18,119 nt of DNA from Bog-752 sp963799395. Its GTDB lineage: Bacteria; Actinomycetota; Thermoleophilia; UBA2241. Position 1 is the stretch's first letter, and every line of letters begins with the position of its first letter. This document shows, piece after piece, positions 16,802 to 18,119 of the stretch. Made by a program: the position numbers and the translations under genes. Below the pieces are notes generated by a model, which was given only the letters and a program-made list of their open reading frames with translations, was not told the DNA's origin and ran no database searches. The stretch is from contig CAWCWZ010000005.1 in assembly GCA_963799395.1 (NCBI GenBank), forward strand, positions 1 to 18,119. The letters run 5' to 3'.

Positions 16802-17055
16802 ATGCCGGTAAACGCTTACGTAGAAGAGCGTAGCGTTGCCGTACTACCGGTGTCGAGTGGTTCAAGGTGCAGGTCCTGCCCGGTCCGTTGCCAGAGATTC
16901 GCCAAGCTACTGCGCCGTCGCTCGCGCCAATAGGGGAGCAAGCCGCTGCGATGCTAATTGAGGACGATGACGAGGCTGCACCTCGGGAATGGGACGTCTT
17001 CTTTTCGCATGCGACAGAAGACAAAGACGAGGTCGTGAGGCCACTTGCTCAGTGA
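16802..17055 (+). pseudogene. TIR-domain protein, truncated by an IS3-family insertion
   Basis: The segment PREWDVFFSHATEDKDEVVRPLAQ (16975-17052) is the start of a TIR domain: strand A with the box-1 (Y/W)DVFxSHAxED motif, then helix A. Reading stops at TGA 17053-17055, which is supplied by the left end of the IS element. The rest of the domain, including the NADase glutamate of bacterial TIR enzymes, is therefore lost or lies beyond the element. Upstream are about 40 residues with an acidic patch (IEDDDEAAP). The continuous frame has only a GTG at 16867; an ATG at 16802 in the neighbouring frame gives MPVNAYVEERSVAVL, which could join TTGVEWFKVQV after a slip near 16845. Bacterial TIR proteins often act in anti-phage defence by degrading NAD+ or making signalling nucleotides, but this copy would be inactive unless the element excises. 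Confidence 0.75.
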
Positions 17056-17079
17056 ACCGCCCCGGGTTCAGTGGAGGCT
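17053..17079. repeat. Terminal inverted repeat, left end of the IS3 element
   Basis: It begins TGAACCGCCCCGGGTTCA and continues GTGGAGGCT. The inner boundary is an estimate because the partner end is not in the window. Confidence 0.6.
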
Positions 17080-17973
17080 CTTTTGTTTGAGTCCTTCGTC
17101 TTCCACCGTGGCAGCGGCGTGAGCATCGTCTGCCTCCTCGAACTCTGCCGGCGGGACGTAGCCGATCGGCTCAAGTAGCCGCGTGTGGTTGAACCAGTCG
17201 ACCCACTCGAGCGTGGCGTACTCGACTGCGTCGAGGCCCTTCCAAGGCCCCGTGGCGAATGACCTCGGCCTTGTAGAGACCGATCACGCTCTCGGCCAGG
17301 GCGTTGTCGTAGGCGTCGCCGCGGCTGCCAACCGAGGTCTCGATGCCGGCCTCCGCCAGACGCTCGGTGTAGCGGATCGAGAGGTACTGGGCGCCACTGT
17401 CTGAGTGGTGGACGAGGCCCTCGCCGGCCCCCTTGCGCTGCCAGAGGGCCATCTCCAGGGCGTCGAGGGCGAGATCGGTCCGCAGATGGTCCGCCTGCCA
17501 GCCGCAGATGAAGCGGCTGTAGGCGTCGAAGACAAACGAGACGTAGACGAAGCCCGACCAGGTGCGGACGTAGGTCAGGTCGGCGACCCAGAGGCGGTTG
17601 GGCGCCTCGGCGGTGAAGTCGCGCTCGACTAAGTCATCGGGCGCGGGGCGGCCTCGTCGCTCTGGGTGGTAAGCACCTTCTTGCCGCGCACCACGCCGCG
17701 CAGGCCCTCCCGGCGCATGAGGCGCTCGACCGTGCAGCGGGCGGCGCTGATGCCTTCGCGCCGCAGCTGCCGCCAGACCTTGCGCGGGCCGTAGCGCCGG
17801 CGGCTGGCGCCGTAGGCGCGACGGATCTCGGCGAGCAGCCACTCGTCACGCAGCGCCCGCGGCGAGGGCGGCCGCGCCTTGGCCGCGTAGTAGGTCGACG
17901 GGGCGATCGGCAGCATCGCGCAGATCGGCTCGACCCCGAACTCCTTGCGGTGTTCGTCGATGAAGGCGGTCAT
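17068..17973 (-). CDS. IS3-family transposase OrfB (DDE integrase-core), two frameshifts
   Basis: The catalytic subunit of the IS3 transposase. The N-terminal part from ATG 17971-17973 has the HTH_21-type region RRAYGASRRRYGPRKVWRQLRREG. The rve integrase core follows: first Asp in LWVADLTYVRTW, second Asp in VHHSDSGAQYLS and Glu in DNALAESVIGLYKAEVI. Frame breaks occur at about 17640-17655 (one base missing) and at the C4 run 17248-17251 (one base extra). Repairing both yields one protein of about 300 residues ending in ATVEDEGLKQKSLH at TGA 17068-17070. The start overlaps the orfA stop as ATGA. In most IS3 elements OrfAB is made by programmed frameshifting at the orfA/orfB junction; these two internal breaks are not at that site. 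Confidence 0.9.
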
Positions 17974-18119
17974 CTCTTGCCGTGGCGGTCGAGCTCCGCC
18001 CCGAAGAAAGTTGCGGCCGCCTTGAGGATCTCGTTGGCGCGGCGCAGCTCGCGGTTCTCGCGCTCAAGCACCTTGAGACGCTCGCGCTCCGTTCCGGTCA
18101 GGCCCGGCAGCTGGATGAT
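17970..18119 (-). CDS. IS3-family transposase OrfA, C-terminal part (truncated by window end)
   Basis: Forty-nine residues up to TGA 17970-17972. The segment ERLKVLERENRELRRANEIL forms the leucine zipper of IS3 OrfA proteins, followed by KAAATFFGAELDRHGK. The N-terminal helix-turn-helix that binds the element ends lies outside the window. The stop overlaps the orfB start by four bases. Confidence 0.9.
   Translation of the reverse strand: MIQLPGLTGTERERLKVLERENRELRRANEILKAAATFFGAELDRHGKR

Larger units (their letters stand above)
17053..18119 (-). mobile_element. IS3-family insertion sequence, left end and transposase genes; right end beyond the window
   Basis: The terminus starts TGAACCGCCCCGG, with the TG expected at IS3 ends. 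The first 18 bases are a near-palindrome, TGAACC...GGTTCA. The transposase genes orfA (partial) and orfB lie inside on the minus strand, with the orfB stop only 15 bases from the end. Insertion follows codon CAG of the TIR gene. The 3-4-base target duplication expected for this family cannot be tested because the other end is outside. Confidence 0.9.

Overview
The window is very GC-rich and densely coded, with frequent GTG and TTG starts and G/C-ending codons. Gene content suggests an actinobacterium-like organism, perhaps a deep-branching soil lineage: a two-subunit glycine decarboxylase, a Pmt-type GT39 mannosyltransferase, DHA2 efflux under TetR, and an IS3 element. There is no rRNA or other firm taxonomic marker, so this assignment is inference.

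Left block, 1-7870. The 3' end of a PQQ/BamB-like beta-propeller gene (+) meets a large minus-strand operon tail to tail. Read in transcription order the operon is: glycine riboswitch (about 7866-7770), gcvH, gcvPA, gcvPB, a LipM/LplA-type lipoyl-pathway acyltransferase, lpdA, then lipA fused in frame to a HAD hydrolase domain. It encodes the H, P (two subunits) and L proteins of the glycine cleavage system, plus the enzymes that attach octanoate to GcvH and insert sulfur to make lipoamide. The T protein (gcvT) is not in the window. The glycine aptamer lies where it would control the whole unit.

Middle block, 7870-12540. A divergent inositol-monophosphatase gene (+) converges on a phosphoglycolate-phosphatase-like HAD gene (-). 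A NAD-type short-chain dehydrogenase, a VOC/glyoxalase-fold protein and a GT39 protein mannosyltransferase then follow in one direction.

Efflux cassette, 12730-15130. A textbook promoter (TTGATA-17-TACAAT) precedes a TetR regulator, which has a frameshift at a GC-dinucleotide tract. A 14-helix DHA2 drug/proton antiporter follows 20 bases downstream. The regions downstream of the mannosyltransferase and the antiporter each carry a copy of a 36-base hairpin-forming element, 28/36 identical without gaps.

Right block, 15131-18119. This looks like an accessory region. A 391-base noncoding stretch holds several strong inverted repeats. It is followed by a zinc-ribbon / membrane / BamE-like / multi-helix protein (-, frameshifted). 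Divergent from that is a TIR-domain gene (+), cut after the first strand and helix of its TIR domain by an IS3-family element whose left end is at 17053 and which runs off the window. TIR proteins are common effectors of bacterial anti-phage systems, so this is the most likely remnant of a defence locus here.

Quality caveat. At least ten reading-frame breaks lie in otherwise well-conserved genes, at 1-4.2 kb, near 12.96 kb and at 16-18 kb, while the genes between 4.3 and 12.5 kb are intact. Most are one-base steps, several in homopolymers or a dinucleotide repeat, and two cancel each other. This pattern suits consensus indel errors better than gene decay. Starts, stops and fusions in those stretches should be treated cautiously.
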